From: CAVZTX01 sp963778375
Lineage (GTDB): Bacteria; Chloroflexota; Ktedonobacteria; Ktedonobacterales; Ktedonobacteraceae
NCBI GenBank assembly: GCA_963778375.1
Contig: CAVZTX010000001.1
Span: 62,001 to 126,000 of the forward strand
Direction of reading: 5' to 3'
Length of the DNA: 64,000 bases
The notes below the pieces were generated by a model that had not been told where the DNA came from, searched no databases, and was given only the letters and a program-made list of their open reading frames with translations. Positions 8,074 to 17,935 of this stretch are shown piece after piece. The stretch's first letter is position 1; each line of letters opens with the position of its first letter. Position numbers and translations under genes: made by a program.

Positions 8074-8641
8074 TCTTCCTTACAGTGCTATCATATCACA
8101 CCATCGGGGAAAAATATACTAACCCCTACTAAATCGGAATACGCATAGTTGACCAGACATTTTCCATATGGTATCATCCCCTTATTATCTTTGGCGCATG
8201 CTTCAGCGTGTCGCCAGTTCGGATCGGAAAGGAGGTGTAGAGATGAGCAAAAGCGCACGCCGCGCAACATCGATATCCAGCATGAAGGTATGGAGCTACA
8301 CCGAGGATGGTCTGGGAACGTAGACGCTGAGATAGTCTTAGAGCCTGGCCACATAGTCCCCAGACTGCGTCCACAAGGGATGGGTGGAGATCCTGGCACC
8401 CGCAAGGGGTGCCACTACATTTCCACTGAAAAACTTATCTGGACTGACTACTAGAAAACGCATCCTCTTTTCAACCTCCATAAGCCACGTCTCCGCTACG
8501 GCGGTCTTGCATTCCGCGTAACGCCCTCTCATGCCGGTGTTCCCTGTCGCGCACATTCTCACTCATTGACTCCGCTCGTTTGTTTTGGTGCGGAGCGAGA
8601 TGTTTGTGCCATTTGCGACCTACGATTGCTTGAATACTATC
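8074..8641. other. Non-coding stretch upstream of the ABC exporter
   Basis: Apart from the 26-codon frame at 8243-8323, no convincing gene is seen. A short hairpin, GGCACC / GGTGCC around CGCAAG, lies at 8393-8411. It contains the CACCCGCAAGGGG core also found in the repeats at about 10960-11040 and 31870. The long minus-strand frame across 8091-8405 overlaps this repeat material and is not supported. Confidence 0.5.
8243..8323 (+). CDS. Candidate 26-residue peptide with strong Shine-Dalgarno
   Basis: ATG 8243 is preceded by AAGGAGGTG with good spacing, the best ribosome binding site in this part of the window. The frame encodes a short basic then polar peptide starting MSKSARRA and ending EDGLGT before TAG. 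It lies about 320 bp upstream of an ABC exporter in the same direction. It could be a leader peptide or a small exported peptide; no RiPP-modifying enzyme is nearby. Coding status is unproven. Confidence 0.35.
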   Translation: MSKSARRATSISSMKVWSYTEDGLGT

Positions 8642-10489
8642 ATGAGGAGCATCCCTTTGCATTCAACCAATTCGACCACGAAAGAACCGCCAACGCAGCC
8701 CTCGGCGAATGATCGTCCCGTGGCAAAAGCTGGCTATGAATCCAGCGCCACTGCACGTTCACGCGGCAAGAAATTCTTGTCGTACTACAAGCCATACCTC
8801 GGCTGGTTTTTCGCGGACATGGCCTGCGCGCTTATCGTCTCGGCGATTACGCTGCTACTCCCGTTATGCGCGCAATACATCACTAAAAACATTTTAGAAG
8901 GCAATACGCCTCACGCGCTCAATGACATCTATCTGATGGGCGCGCTCATGCTGGCGTTGATTGGTGTCCATACACTGTGTACCATATTCATTGACTTTCA
9001 AGGGCATATGATGGGTGCCAGGATGGAAAGTGACATGCGCAGTGAATTATTCGAACAGTATCAAAAGCTATCGTTTAGCTTTTACGATGAACAAAGAACG
9101 GGTCAATTAATGACTCGGATTACTAATGATACCTTCGCCCTGGCCGAATTATATCATCATGGTCCTGAGGATATCGTCGTTACCACTTTGACGGTCTCTG
9201 GTGCCTTTATTATCTTGCTGAAGATCAATATCGCGCTTACCTTGATCGTCTTTCTCTTTTTGCCAATTATGGCTGTGTACGCACTGTATTTCAATAAAAA
9301 GATGAATAGGGCGTTACGCAGCAGCAAGGAGAGAATCGGTGATATCAACGCGCAAGTTGAAGATACGCTTGCAGGCATTCGAGTGGTAAAATCATTTACC
9401 AACGAGGATGTTGAAAAAAGCAAGTTCGCCTACGCAAATCAGCGTTTTCTCGCCAGCCGCAGAGATGGCTATAAGAGTGAGTCGTACTTTTCCGGCGGAC
9501 TGATCGCGTTCACACAACTCATTACCATCACGGTTATCCTCTTTGGCGGCATCGCTATCGTTCACGCTTCCCTGGATCTGGCTGATTTGCTGACCTATTT
9601 ATTATGTATCAGTATCCTCATCGATCCAATTCAGAAATTAGTCAATTTTGGCAGACTCTATCAGGAAGGAATTACCGGATTTCACCGGTTTATGGATATG
9701 ATGGAGGTGGTGCCCAATCTGCAAGACGCGCCAGACGCAATTGATTTGACACAGGTTCGGGGTCAGGTAGAGTTTAAAGATGTGAGCTTCAGGTATAAAG
9801 AAGATCAGAATTATGTCGTGAAGAACCTCTCGCTGGAGATACAAGCCGGAGAATACGTTGCCTTAGTCGGGTCTTCCGGCGTTGGCAAAACAACGCTCTG
9901 CTCCTTAATTCCGCGTTTCTACGAAGTAAATGCCGGAAAAATACTGCTGGATGGGCAGGATATTCGAGATGTTACCTTGCGCTCATTGCGAAGGAATATC
10001 GGTATTGTGCAGCAGGATGTCTATTTGTTCGCCGGGACCGTTGCAGACAATATTCGCTACGGGAAACTTGACGCCAGTAAGCAAGAAATCATGAATGCGG
10101 CCAAACAGGCGCACGCGCATGATTTTATCATGGCGTTACCGGATGGATATGACACAGATATCGGTCAACGAGGCGTAAAACTCTCAGGCGGGCAAAAGCA
10201 GCGGTTGAGTATCGCGCGGGTCTTCCTCAAAAATCCCCCGATTATCATTTTTGATGAAGCGACAAGCGCGCTGGATAATGAAAGTGAAAAAGCCGTGCAG
10301 GACTCATTGGAGAAGTTAGCCGACAACCGCACAACGCTTGTCATCGCCCACCGCTTGTCAACCATCCGCAACGCTCAAAGAATAGTCGTGTTATCTGACA
10401 CTGGCATCGCTGAACAAGGTACGCACGCGGAGTTACTCGCATTGAACGGCGTCTATGCGAACTTGTACAACATGCAAGCAAAAATATGA
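8642..10489 (+). CDS. ABC exporter, fused membrane and ATPase domains
   Basis: The protein has 615 residues from ATG 8642 (634 from GTG 8585; neither has a clear ribosome site). Residues about 50-330 form a six-helix exporter domain. The ATPase domain (about 370-610) has Walker A GSSGVGKTT, Q-loop VQQDVYLF, signature LSGGQKQRLS, Walker B IIIFDEATSALD and H-loop AHRLSTI. This is a homodimer-forming MsbA/LmrA-like exporter in the plasma membrane. The single gene gives no clue to the substrate. The following sequence is pseudogene and repeat material. Confidence 0.93.
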   Translation: MRSIPLHSTNSTTKEPPTQPSANDRPVAKAGYESSATARSRGKKFLSYYKPYLGWFFADMACALIVSAITLLLPLCAQYITKNILEGNTPHALNDIYLMGALMLALIGVHTLCTIFIDFQGHMMGARMESDMRSELFEQYQKLSFSFYDEQRTGQLMTRITNDTFALAELYHHGPEDIVVTTLTVSGAFIILLKINIALTLIVFLFLPIMAVYALYFNKKMNRALRSSKERIGDINAQVEDTLAGIRVVKSFTNEDVEKSKFAYANQRFLASRRDGYKSESYFSGGLIAFTQLITITVILFGGIAIVHASLDLADLLTYLLCISILIDPIQKLVNFGRLYQEGITGFHRFMDMMEVVPNLQDAPDAIDLTQVRGQVEFKDVSFRYKEDQNYVVKNLSLEIQAGEYVALVGSSGVGKTTLCSLIPRFYEVNAGKILLDGQDIRDVTLRSLRRNIGIVQQDVYLFAGTVADNIRYGKLDASKQEIMNAAKQAHAHDFIMALPDGYDTDIGQRGVKLSGGQKQRLSIARVFLKNPPIIIFDEATSALDNESEKAVQDSLEKLADNRTTLVIAHRLSTIRNAQRIVVLSDTGIAEQGTHAELLALNGVYANLYNMQAKI

Positions 10490-10540
10490 GACTGGATTCA
10501 TTGGGAAGTCGGGCAAACTACACAGCAGCATGCCTCCCCA

Positions 10541-10765
10541 CTCGATGCTATCCGGCATACAACTGCCAACGGACAGGAGTATTGGAGCGCGCGCGAACTG
10601 GGAAAGCTCTTAGGGGTACACTGAATACCGCAAATTCAAGAATGCCATCCAGAAAGCGGAAGTAGCATGTGAGCAGAGCGGTCAGGCCGTTGCAGACCAT
10701 TTCGCCCACATGGGCGGAATGGTTAACATTGGCTCAGGAGCTAAGCGCTGAGTAGAAGATAGCAA
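10541..10765 (+). pseudogene. Fragment of a DNA-damage-inducible protein D (DinD) gene
   Basis: The translation shows IRHTTANGQEYWSARELGKLLG, then after a one-base shift near 10617 continues YTEYRKFKNAIQKAEVAC, QSGQAVADHF and VNIGSGAKR, and hits TGA where the family has a codon for R/E before VED. This is the conserved N-terminal BRO/DinD segment (EYWSARELxxxLGY, SGxxVxDHF, GSGAxR). The start and the whole C-terminus are missing. The fragment runs directly into a dispersed repeat block. Confidence 0.8.
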
Positions 10766-11090
10766 GGACGGACAGGCACGAGCCCCTACCCGGCCACCAG
10801 ACCGCCCCCTGTCCCTACATTTGGGTGATCGTGCCCCAACCGGTTCACATGGGTAGGTTTTTTAGAGAATGCGCATGAGAGATGACGGGCATGAAAGGCA
10901 TCTGCGAGGGGTTCAGTTGTCCAGGCTTTTGAGCAAGTCGAGCGAGTTAGGACGAAGGCACCCGCGAGGGGGTCAATCCGCCAGGATTTTGAGCCAAGCG
11001 AGTGAGTCAGGACGAAGGCACCCGCAAGGGGCCCAGCCCTGCTCCCAGCCGCTCCTGCCTCTACAAGTACGATGGCCTCTACATTACCGA
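10766..11090. repeat. Dispersed GC-rich repeat block
   Basis: It contains a GGACAGGCACGAGCCCCTA unit related to the interior of the MITE at 4194. Three imperfect direct copies of a roughly 60-bp unit follow, each starting GAAGGCACCCGCGAGGGG-like, at about 10898, 10960 and 11020. The last runs into GCTCCCAGCCGCTCCTGCCT. The same terminal module recurs at about 31870-31925. Confidence 0.75.
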
Positions 11091-11099
11091 TATTGATCG

Positions 11100-11546
11100 T
11101 TACATTTCATCATCTGGATAATCTTCAAGTAGAAGATTTGGATGTAGTTGTCTTAGTATGTCTGCCCTTTGCTGATAGGGGCGCTCACGGTATGCAAACT
11201 TTAATGGTGTAGGAGGATGTAGTAGGTTCTGATCTATGCCTCGTAGGAGGAAACCGCGAAATATATCATATTGCCCGGTGGATAGATATTCTATTGGATT
11301 CTTGCCGCCGGATGTTACAGGAGTAAGCAGCCAGGTGCTAAGAGCGCTTGGGCTCCCTAAGCGTTGTAATGCTTCCTCAACGAGCGGGAAGTACTTCAAG
11401 CAGGTGTTCACGGTGCGCATCATCAGGGGACGAGCCAGAGAGCCAGTTATGATAGGTTGTTTGGGATATGCCAAGTATCTCTGCAAGATATTTTATGGAA
11501 AGGCCGGAAATTGCTTGGAAGTGCTTACAAGATTTATGGTAATCAT
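11100..11546 (-). pseudogene. Broken paralogue of the HTH/MbcA-like protein
   Basis: AAAGGAG precedes ATG 11546 (MITINLVSTSK). After a shift near 11515 the frame gives an HTH segment (LAEILGISQTTYHNWLSGSS), and after a second shift near 11395 the C-terminal part LVEEALQRLGSP, STWLLTPVTSGGKNPIEYL, DIFRGFLLR. All of this aligns closely with residues 130-277 of the intact protein encoded at 12746-13579. It lacks that protein's N-terminal 130 residues. It is a decayed regulator or antitoxin-like paralogue. Confidence 0.7.
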
Positions 11547-11809
11547 GCTATATGCTCCTTTGATGATGCGGAACCTATCAGTACTTGCCGAATGCTCTGG
11601 TTGTGCTGATGAACGGAATGCACATGTTTTAGACGGTCTCAAGATCGAATAGTTTGCGAATCCAGCGAATGAGTTGTTGTGCCTGGGGAGCGGTTGCATC
11701 AAGGTAACGCTTCGTAATAGCCTGCCCCATGGGTTTGCCTGGTTCTTCCTGCCAGGTAGTTTTTGCTGGTGAGTGAATAGCGAATGGGATCGTTGCGATG
11801 GTGTGATAT

Positions 11810-12736
11810 TTAACCTTCTGTGCTATCCTCCCAAGACGTATAATAATCAAGAGGAAGCTCATAGGCATGGGTATAATCATATACATTAATTTCTTTTCGG
11901 CCTAATATGTCCCAATGCACCAAGGCGGCTTCATTTCCTTTATGAAGGATGTCCGATATCCATCCTCCTAGTCGTGCAGCGTCTTCATCACTTACATAAG
12001 GGATATTGTTCGCTCATCGCGTAGAAAAATCATTTCAATCTGAAATGGCACAGCATCATTGCGCAGAAAAAAGAGAAGCTCGTCGATACCATCGAGTACC
12101 TGATGAAGATGATGCGCCTGAGGTAGTTTATCGATGGCTTTGACAATAGGTTTCTGTATGGCATTGACGATATCATCAGGCAAGGCAGGTCGATTGTAGC
12201 GCTTTGCCAACCAATTACTAAATTTGCGGGGCGTTACCTTGTCATTTTCTCTGAAACCATCTTTGGGTAGTGATGGCGAGGAGAGCCGCCTTTTCAATTT
12301 GAATACGTACTGTTGCATCAGCTATCAAGGCTTCTTCGGACGCATTACTATTAGAGTGGCGCTGCATGAGAAAAAGACGGTAAGAATTCTTCCCAGCCTG
12401 ATGGATAACACTCCTGTCAGAACTCCAGAAACCTCGTATTACTTCAATATAGGGTTCCTGGGCGGGAGGTCTTTGAATATCGCAGGTTTGAGACGCAACG
12501 AGGAGAACATCATTTGCGTCTAGTGTTTCCTGATTGAGAAACCAATTACCTGTTGAAATGGAGTCACTGGATGAACCTATTTTCTCCTGATGGGCATTCT
12601 GTGAGATGCTCAAAGTAAGCCATGATTTCGGAGCAGAGATAGCCTCTAATAAACTTCCCTGGTGCCAACCACGTTGAATTAATACTGCCCCAACAACTTC
12701 GGGCCTGATACTTTGAATGATTTCATTCCCTGCCAT
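11810..12736 (-). pseudogene. Unknown third gene of the TIGR04255/HTH operon, frameshifted
   Basis: ATG 12736 follows the HTH gene stop by 9 bp. The first 150 residues include LLVASQTCDIQ and EPYIEVIRGFW. Reading then continues in a second frame near 12245-12300 (FRENDKVTPRKFSNWLAKRYNRPALPDDI) and in a third near 12010 (YVSDEDAARLGGWISDILH ... YELPLDYYTSWED) before TAA at 11810. The two one-base shifts split what reads as one roughly 305-residue soluble protein. I do not recognise the family. A weak frame at 11629-11886 may be a further displaced C-terminus. Confidence 0.55.
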
Positions 12737-12745
12737 CTTTTAAGA

Positions 12746-13579
12746 TTACACTTCCTCACCTGAATTATTCGATTCATCGTCGTCATCCCGCCAAGCTCGG
12801 GGTCTAAGACGTTCGAGGGCATCCTGGACTTCTTCTGGCAAACGCTCTTTGTAGATACGGTTTGAAGGAGTAATAGGCCGGAACATCTCCTGGCCAGTCC
12901 GCACACGGAGGAGAAAGCCGCGAAAGATACTATACTCCCGTTCAGACAGATAATCAATGGGTTTCTTTCCACCAGGTGAGACCGGGGTTAGTAACCAGGT
13001 ACTTGTGGCATTTGGGCTACCAAGACGCTGAGCAGCCTCTTCTATAAGGGGTAACACCTCAAGAAAGTGTTCACGATGTGCCTCGTGCAGTGATGAACCA
13101 GCGAGCCACTTATGATATGTTGTTCGGGATACGCCAAATACCTCTGCAAGACGCTCTATTGTGAGGCCAGAGATTGCTCGGAGATGCTCTGCTTGTATGG
13201 GGGCTGAATTTGTATCAGAGGACTGTCTTTGCTCCTGGGATCCTATAGTGGACCTTGCTCGCGCCCAGCCCTTACATTCAAATGTGACGAGAAAATTTGT
13301 TGTCATGTGCTCAGAAATCGGCTCTATGACGATCATAATATCGATATCTGAGATTTCACTGCCTGTAGTTCTGGATAAAAAGTAATATGGTAACAGACTA
13401 GGAGAGATTTTAATTTGTTCCTGAGATGGAAAGCGCGTATCTTCGCCTGTTGCCATATGCGAAAAGGCAGGATTATACACATTGACGCTTTCAGCAAGAA
13501 CTGGACCAAAATGACTATGAGGGTTCTGCTGTACGTACATAACGCCTGTTGAATCGAGAATTTCAGGCTCTTTGATCAT
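12746..13579 (-). CDS. HTH protein with MbcA/ParS/Xre-antitoxin-like C-terminus
   Basis: The protein has 277 residues from ATG 13579, which overlaps the 3' end of the upstream gene by 17 bp. Residues 1-125 are unassigned. Residues about 133-165 form an Xre-like HTH (LTIERLAEVFGVSRTTYHKWL). Residues about 185-230 (AAQRLGSP, STWLLTPVSPGGKKPIDYL) resemble the DUF2384 fold of antitoxins that pair with RES toxins. It ends in an acidic DDDDESNNSGEE tail. It is the middle gene of a three-gene operon. A regulatory or antitoxin role is inference; no RES toxin was recognised. Confidence 0.7.
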   Translation of the reverse strand: MIKEPEILDSTGVMYVQQNPHSHFGPVLAESVNVYNPAFSHMATGEDTRFPSQEQIKISPSLLPYYFLSRTTGSEISDIDIMIVIEPISEHMTTNFLVTFECKGWARARSTIGSQEQRQSSDTNSAPIQAEHLRAISGLTIERLAEVFGVSRTTYHKWLAGSSLHEAHREHFLEVLPLIEEAAQRLGSPNATSTWLLTPVSPGGKKPIDYLSEREYSIFRGFLLRVRTGQEMFRPITPSNRIYKERLPEEVQDALERLRPRAWRDDDDESNNSGEEV

Positions 13580-14360
13580 GTGTTGGCTCCAGGTCGTTAT
13601 AAAGGGCTTCGCTAAGGGTCCAACGGAAGAAACGATATAGGACATCGTTATAATCTTGCATCTGCTGAATCGTTGCGGATATATCAAGATCACATTCGGA
13701 CATGTCATAGTAGTCTAAATCGATAAGGTAGAACTGTCCAATTGGAGGTGGCTCTTGAGGAAGTGGTGCGACAACAAAACCATTGAGAAGTCCATGTCTT
13801 ATCGATAATACCCCATCAGGGCGATTTACCTGAATTTCCTGTAAAGTGTGTTCAACTTGTCCATCAAGAAGACCAGAAGCTTCAAAGCCTACAAATTCGG
13901 GATTGAATAACGCTCTCCATTGACCGAAGTTCTCAGCACGCGGGTGACGAATTTCATTGATATAACGTAGTCCAAGACGTAACCGATCGGTAACTTCCAG
14001 AGTCTCATTGGCTACTTTTAAGATGTGACGAAAGCGATGCAGAAAATCATGCATAGATGAATATGCGCGTGACTCGAGGGTAATGGCAAATTCGCCTATG
14101 ACGATAGCCCACCTATTATCTCGTGAAGAAAACCTCCAAAGAGTTTCACCAGGATTTGGGTTAATACCTGTTGGAGATATTTGATACGTGATACTGGCTT
14201 CACGAGAAACTCTAGGATATTGTGCGTGAACTGCTTCCTGGAAGTCTGCTATAAAAGCTTTCTGCTCAAAACGCGGCATAATGGTAAATCGAACCTGGCC
14301 AATCACCAGCCGAAGAGGAGCCTTTTTAAATTGTACCTGTTCGTATTCAGGAAGCTTCAT
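13563..14360 (-). CDS. TIGR04255-family protein
   Basis: The protein has 265 residues from ATG 14360 (CAGGTG upstream). The opening KKAPLRLVIGQVRFTIMP, a central DRLRLGLRYINEIR and the closing FFRWTLSEALYN match the layout of TIGR04255, a sporadically distributed soluble family of unknown biochemical function. It is the first gene of an operon with the HTH protein (17-bp overlap) and the frameshifted gene at 11810-12736. Scattered distribution and overlap with a regulator are consistent with a small conflict module, but function is not known. Confidence 0.75.
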   Translation of the reverse strand: MKLPEYEQVQFKKAPLRLVIGQVRFTIMPRFEQKAFIADFQEAVHAQYPRVSREASITYQISPTGINPNPGETLWRFSSRDNRWAIVIGEFAITLESRAYSSMHDFLHRFRHILKVANETLEVTDRLRLGLRYINEIRHPRAENFGQWRALFNPEFVGFEASGLLDGQVEHTLQEIQVNRPDGVLSIRHGLLNGFVVAPLPQEPPPIGQFYLIDLDYYDMSECDLDISATIQQMQDYNDVLYRFFRWTLSEALYNDLEPTHDQRA

Positions 14361-14515
14361 TCATTTCACCTGTTTCTGCACAACTTTCTTTTCGTTTTAA
14401 GTTTACGTGAAAATTACCATAATGTCAATTTCTACGAAATAAAGGTGACTGAGAGATACATAATCCCATCGGGCCATGTCTTTTTTACTATCTATAGCAT
14501 TAATTTTAAATATAC

Positions 14516-14545
14516 TTGACTTCTATGCATTTATTGTGATATACT
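14516..14545 (+). promoter_or_regulatory. Strong sigma-70-like promoter without an obvious gene
   Basis: TTGACT (14516-14521), an 18-bp spacer and TATACT (14540-14545) with an extended TGA just before it form a good plus-strand promoter. Downstream, 14550-15060 has no credible plus-strand gene; only a 57-codon frame starts at 14558. The first strong terminator is the hairpin at 15025-15060. Confidence 0.6.
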
Positions 14546-15024
14546 AGGATTACGAGAATGAGAGCTATGCTCTTCTTTCCCCACAGAACCAGCTTCGGTA
14601 CTTCCCTGCTTCTGTCGTCGCGTGTAAGGCCACTTCACATCCCCTCAGTCGATTTGACGAGGAGCAAGAGATGCGACAACGGTGATCTGATCTATCAGAA
14701 ACCGCACACACCCCTTACTTACATCACATAAGGAGGCCGTATGTGGTTCATGAAGCAACTCATTCGCTTGCTTGGAGGAGTCTTTCAGGTAGATGAAGAG
14801 TGCCCGTAAATGCGGGCATGCCGAGCCTCTGAGCGTCTGACTATATTCGATGTTAGGCTGCATCTCAATGAGAACCGTCCGATAACGGGTACTGCAACGT
14901 CTGAAGGCGACATCCGCCATGAATTGGCAGAGGTACACAGAGGACACCCCCAACACTAGACGTAATTTCTGATCGATGTAGATTAGGACTTCAGTAGTGT
15001 CAACAGGAGATGGGTCACATGAAA
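14546..15024. other. Stretch of about 480 bp with no recognised gene
   Basis: Neither strand gives a protein I recognise. A minus-strand frame of 172 codons (14645-15163) crosses the hairpin at 15025-15060 and lacks family features. A short hairpin TGCCCG / CGGGCA sits near 14808-14820. Flanking promoter and terminator suggest a plus-strand transcript of roughly 510 nt. Confidence 0.4.
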
Positions 15025-15060
15025 AAATTGAGGACCAGGTGCATACCTGGTCCTCAATTT
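15025..15060 (+). terminator. 16-bp perfect stem-loop
   Basis: Arms 15025-15040 and 15045-15060 (ending ACCTGGTCCTCAATTT) are perfectly complementary with a GCAT loop. The T run inside the descending arm gives a terminator-like shape in both directions, with A/T-rich flanks. It can end a plus-strand transcript from 14546; it lies about 115 bp beyond the stop of the minus-strand R-M gene, which it could also terminate. Confidence 0.75.
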
Positions 15061-16280
15061 CAACACGGAAGAAGATGCTGAGGAGTGGAACATTAACCAC
15101 AACGAAACGTGCGATCCTGGCGGATAGTCCGATGTATGAGGCTATCCGCCTATTGTATGACAATCAGGTAAAATCACACCTCTTTCCCTTCCACCACTCT
15201 AATCTCTTCTTCGGTCAACCCATACAACCTATATACTACCCGGTCGATCAGCGCATCGGTTTTCTGGAGCTTTTCTTTGATGGGTAGGATGTGCTGGAGG
15301 CTGGCCTGGTAGGTTTTGGTGATGCTGTCGAGCAGTTGGGTATCGCTGAGGCTGATGCCGAATCTGTTTTTGTTTTTGCGGAGGATTTCCAGCAGGGTTT
15401 CGGGGGTGAGGGCGGGTTCACCTTTCTGGTAGTCGCCGGGGTAGTCTTTGAGTTTGTCTTTGCCGGTTAGGGCTTCTATGCCATGACGGCCTTCTTTGTC
15501 GGGTATGGATGTTGAGGGTGGTGGTGAGCCAGTCGAGGAATTGGCGCTGGGCGGCTCGCTTTTCTTTGTTGAGGCGGATCATTTCTCCGGCGAGGTGGGC
15601 GAGGAGGTCGTGGACTACGTCGGATTCTTCGGGGGTTTGGGTGAGGTGGTGGTCGACGAAGCCGAGGACGCAGGCCTGGTCGTTTTTGTCGAGGCAGCGC
15701 TGGTAGAGGTTTTTGGCTTTTTCGAGGTAGTAGGCGCGTTGGTCGGGGGAGAGGGTGAAGTTGATGCGACGGATAGGAACGTTTTTCATGAAAACATCAC
15801 CTGGTATGAAAAAGCCACCCCTTATCTTCGGAAGCGCAAGGTCATAGTAAAAATTCATCATGCGACTATTTAACACCGACAGTAAGTACATATCAGCAAC
15901 CGGGATTATGAAAACGGTTTTGTTACAGTAATATCCCTCGTAATCTATCGTAAACCTACCGTTCATAAAAATTTCAGGATACATGATTTTGGGTTTTTCA
16001 AAATTAGCATAGTAAGCCACATTATCTTGGATCTCATACCACTTATATGGCCCAGGTTTTCTTCCAGGCCATATCCCGTGTTCCCTTATCGTTCCAGCCC
16101 GTTGGTTTAGGTTCAAGTCGCTCCCTGAAAGGGAGTAAGTATCTTTCTATTGCTTTATACCTAGTTAAATCTGTTCCTTGTCTTGTAAATATTAAGTATT
16201 CCTCTCTAAAACCATGATAGTAACGTCTAATACTACAGCGACAGTTAGAAGTGGTAGAATGCTTCTGAGAGGAGAAGCAC

Positions 16281-17935
16281 ATGACCACAGAAGCACGAGC
16301 AGAGAATCAGGTGGAGAACGAAGTGGCGCTCCTGGCCACTGGAGAGCAGGAGCTTGCGGCATTGCATGCACGCATCGGGCCTCATTTTCGCAGGGCAGAG
16401 GTGCGAGCGCGCGTCGGACGGTTCCTAGCAGGTTTGCTGAGCCGGGTCGAACGCAAGAACGGCTGGCAACTAGCCGAGGAGGTGGACGAAAGCGGCCCCC
16501 AGGGCATGCAACGCCTGTTGAATGCTGCGGACTGGGATGAGGAGGCGGTGCGAGACGAGCTCCGAGGCTATGTGATGGAGCATCTGGCGGAGGAACAGGG
16601 CGTGCTGGTGGTCGACGAAACGGGCTTTGTCAAAAAAGGCAAGAAGTCAGTGGGAGTGGCGCGACAATATAGTGGGACGGCAGGACGACGCGAGAACAGC
16701 CAAATGGGGGTGTTTTTACTGTATAGCAGTGCCAAAGGGCATGCCTTCATCGACCGCGCGCTCTATCTGCCGCAGGAATGGACTCAGGACCCGGTGCGCT
16801 GTCGCGAGGCAGGGGTGCCAGCATTCGTGCGGTTTGCCACCAAAGGCGAGTTGGCGCAGCAGATGCTGGCACGGGCGTTTGCGGCGGGCGTCAAGGCCGA
16901 CTGGGTGGTCGCCGATACGGTGTATGGCTACGAGGAGATGCGTGACTGGTTGGAGAGCCGACAGCAGAAGTATGTGCTGGCGGTGCCCGAGACGCATACG
17001 GTCTGGAGCCTGGGCGAGCAGCAACCGGTGGGCCTGCTGGCCGCACTGTTACCAGCCGAGGCCTGGGTGCCGCTCTCAGCAGGCGAGGGCAGCCAGGGGC
17101 CGCGGCTCTACGAGTGGGCGTGGCTGCAGTTGCCCTACGAGCGAGAGGAGAGTGAGGGGTGGGTCTGCTGGCTACTGATCCGACGCAGTCTCTCCGATCC
17201 GAGTGAGCGGGCCTACTACCGGGCGTGGGGCCCTGCCTCGACTCCGCTCAGGACGTTGGTGCGCGTCGCCGGGTCGCGCTGGGCGGTCGAAGAGGGCTTT
17301 GAGCAAGCCAAAGGCGGCGTGGGCTTGGATCAGTATGAAGTCCGCAGCTGGACCGCTTGGTATCGCTTTATCACCCTGGCGCTGCTGGCTTACGCCTTTT
17401 TGGTGGTCATGCGTAGCCAAGCGCAAGCCCAGGAGCAAAAAAAGGGGCTGGTGAGCGTGAGCTGAGTGCATGGAGCGTGCCAGAGGTGCAGCGCTTGTGG
17501 CAAGCCCAGGACGAGCCGAGCTGGCGACAGGCCTTGCGTCTGCACTGGTCACGGTTCCGACGCGCCCATCAAGCCGTCGCCAAACGCTGCCATGTGACAC
17601 GCCGAGCGCGCCAACATCCCTTTCCGACGGAGCAGGTCGCGCAGCCCATTGCGTTGGCAGGTCTGGAGGCACTGACGCCTGAGCGCTGGGAACAGCTGTG
17701 CCCACTCTTGCCCCAGCACGCCGCTACCGGACGTCCCGCCGTCGAGCATCGTCTGATCGTGGAGGGCATTCTGTGGATCATGCGCACGGGGTCGGCGTGG
17801 CGTGAGCTTCCTGAACGCTTTGGACCCTGGCAAACGGTGGCCAGTCGCTATCAGCGCTGGCGCAAAGAGGGGCGCTGGGCGCGCATGCTGCAGGTCTTGC
17901 AATCGGCAGAGGTACCCATCCTTTCATCTGCTTGA
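16281..17935 (+). CDS. IS701-family transposase, probable -1 frameshift product with C-terminal extension
   Basis: The zero frame (16281-17465, 394 residues) is a DDE transposase: VVDETGF carries the first Asp, WVVADTVYG the second, and VEEGFEQAKGG the Glu. At 17438-17444 it contains an in-frame A AAA AAG slippery heptamer. In the -1 frame the coding continues without a stop from 17444 to 17935 (ELSAWSVPEVQRLW, LRLHWSRFRRAHQAVAKRCH), which is the usual IS701 C-terminus. It is followed by an IS5-like DUF4096 segment (LTPERWEQLCPLLPQ, GRPAVEHR, GSAWRELPERFGPWQT). The fused product would be about 551 residues. Programmed frameshifting is inferred from the heptamer. Confidence 0.85.
17438..17444 (+). 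promoter_or_regulatory. Slippery heptamer A AAA AAG in transposase frame
   Basis: The heptamer is in register with the zero frame (codons AAA 17439 and AAG 17442). It is the classical -1 frameshift motif of dnaX and many insertion sequences. The zero frame stops 21 nt later at 17463, and the -1 frame stays open for 163 more codons with homology to the rest of the transposase. Confidence 0.75.

Noticed and set aside
14645..15163. Minus-strand 172-codon frame
   Set aside because: It crosses the 16-bp perfect hairpin, has Cys/Ser-rich random-looking composition and no recognisable motif.
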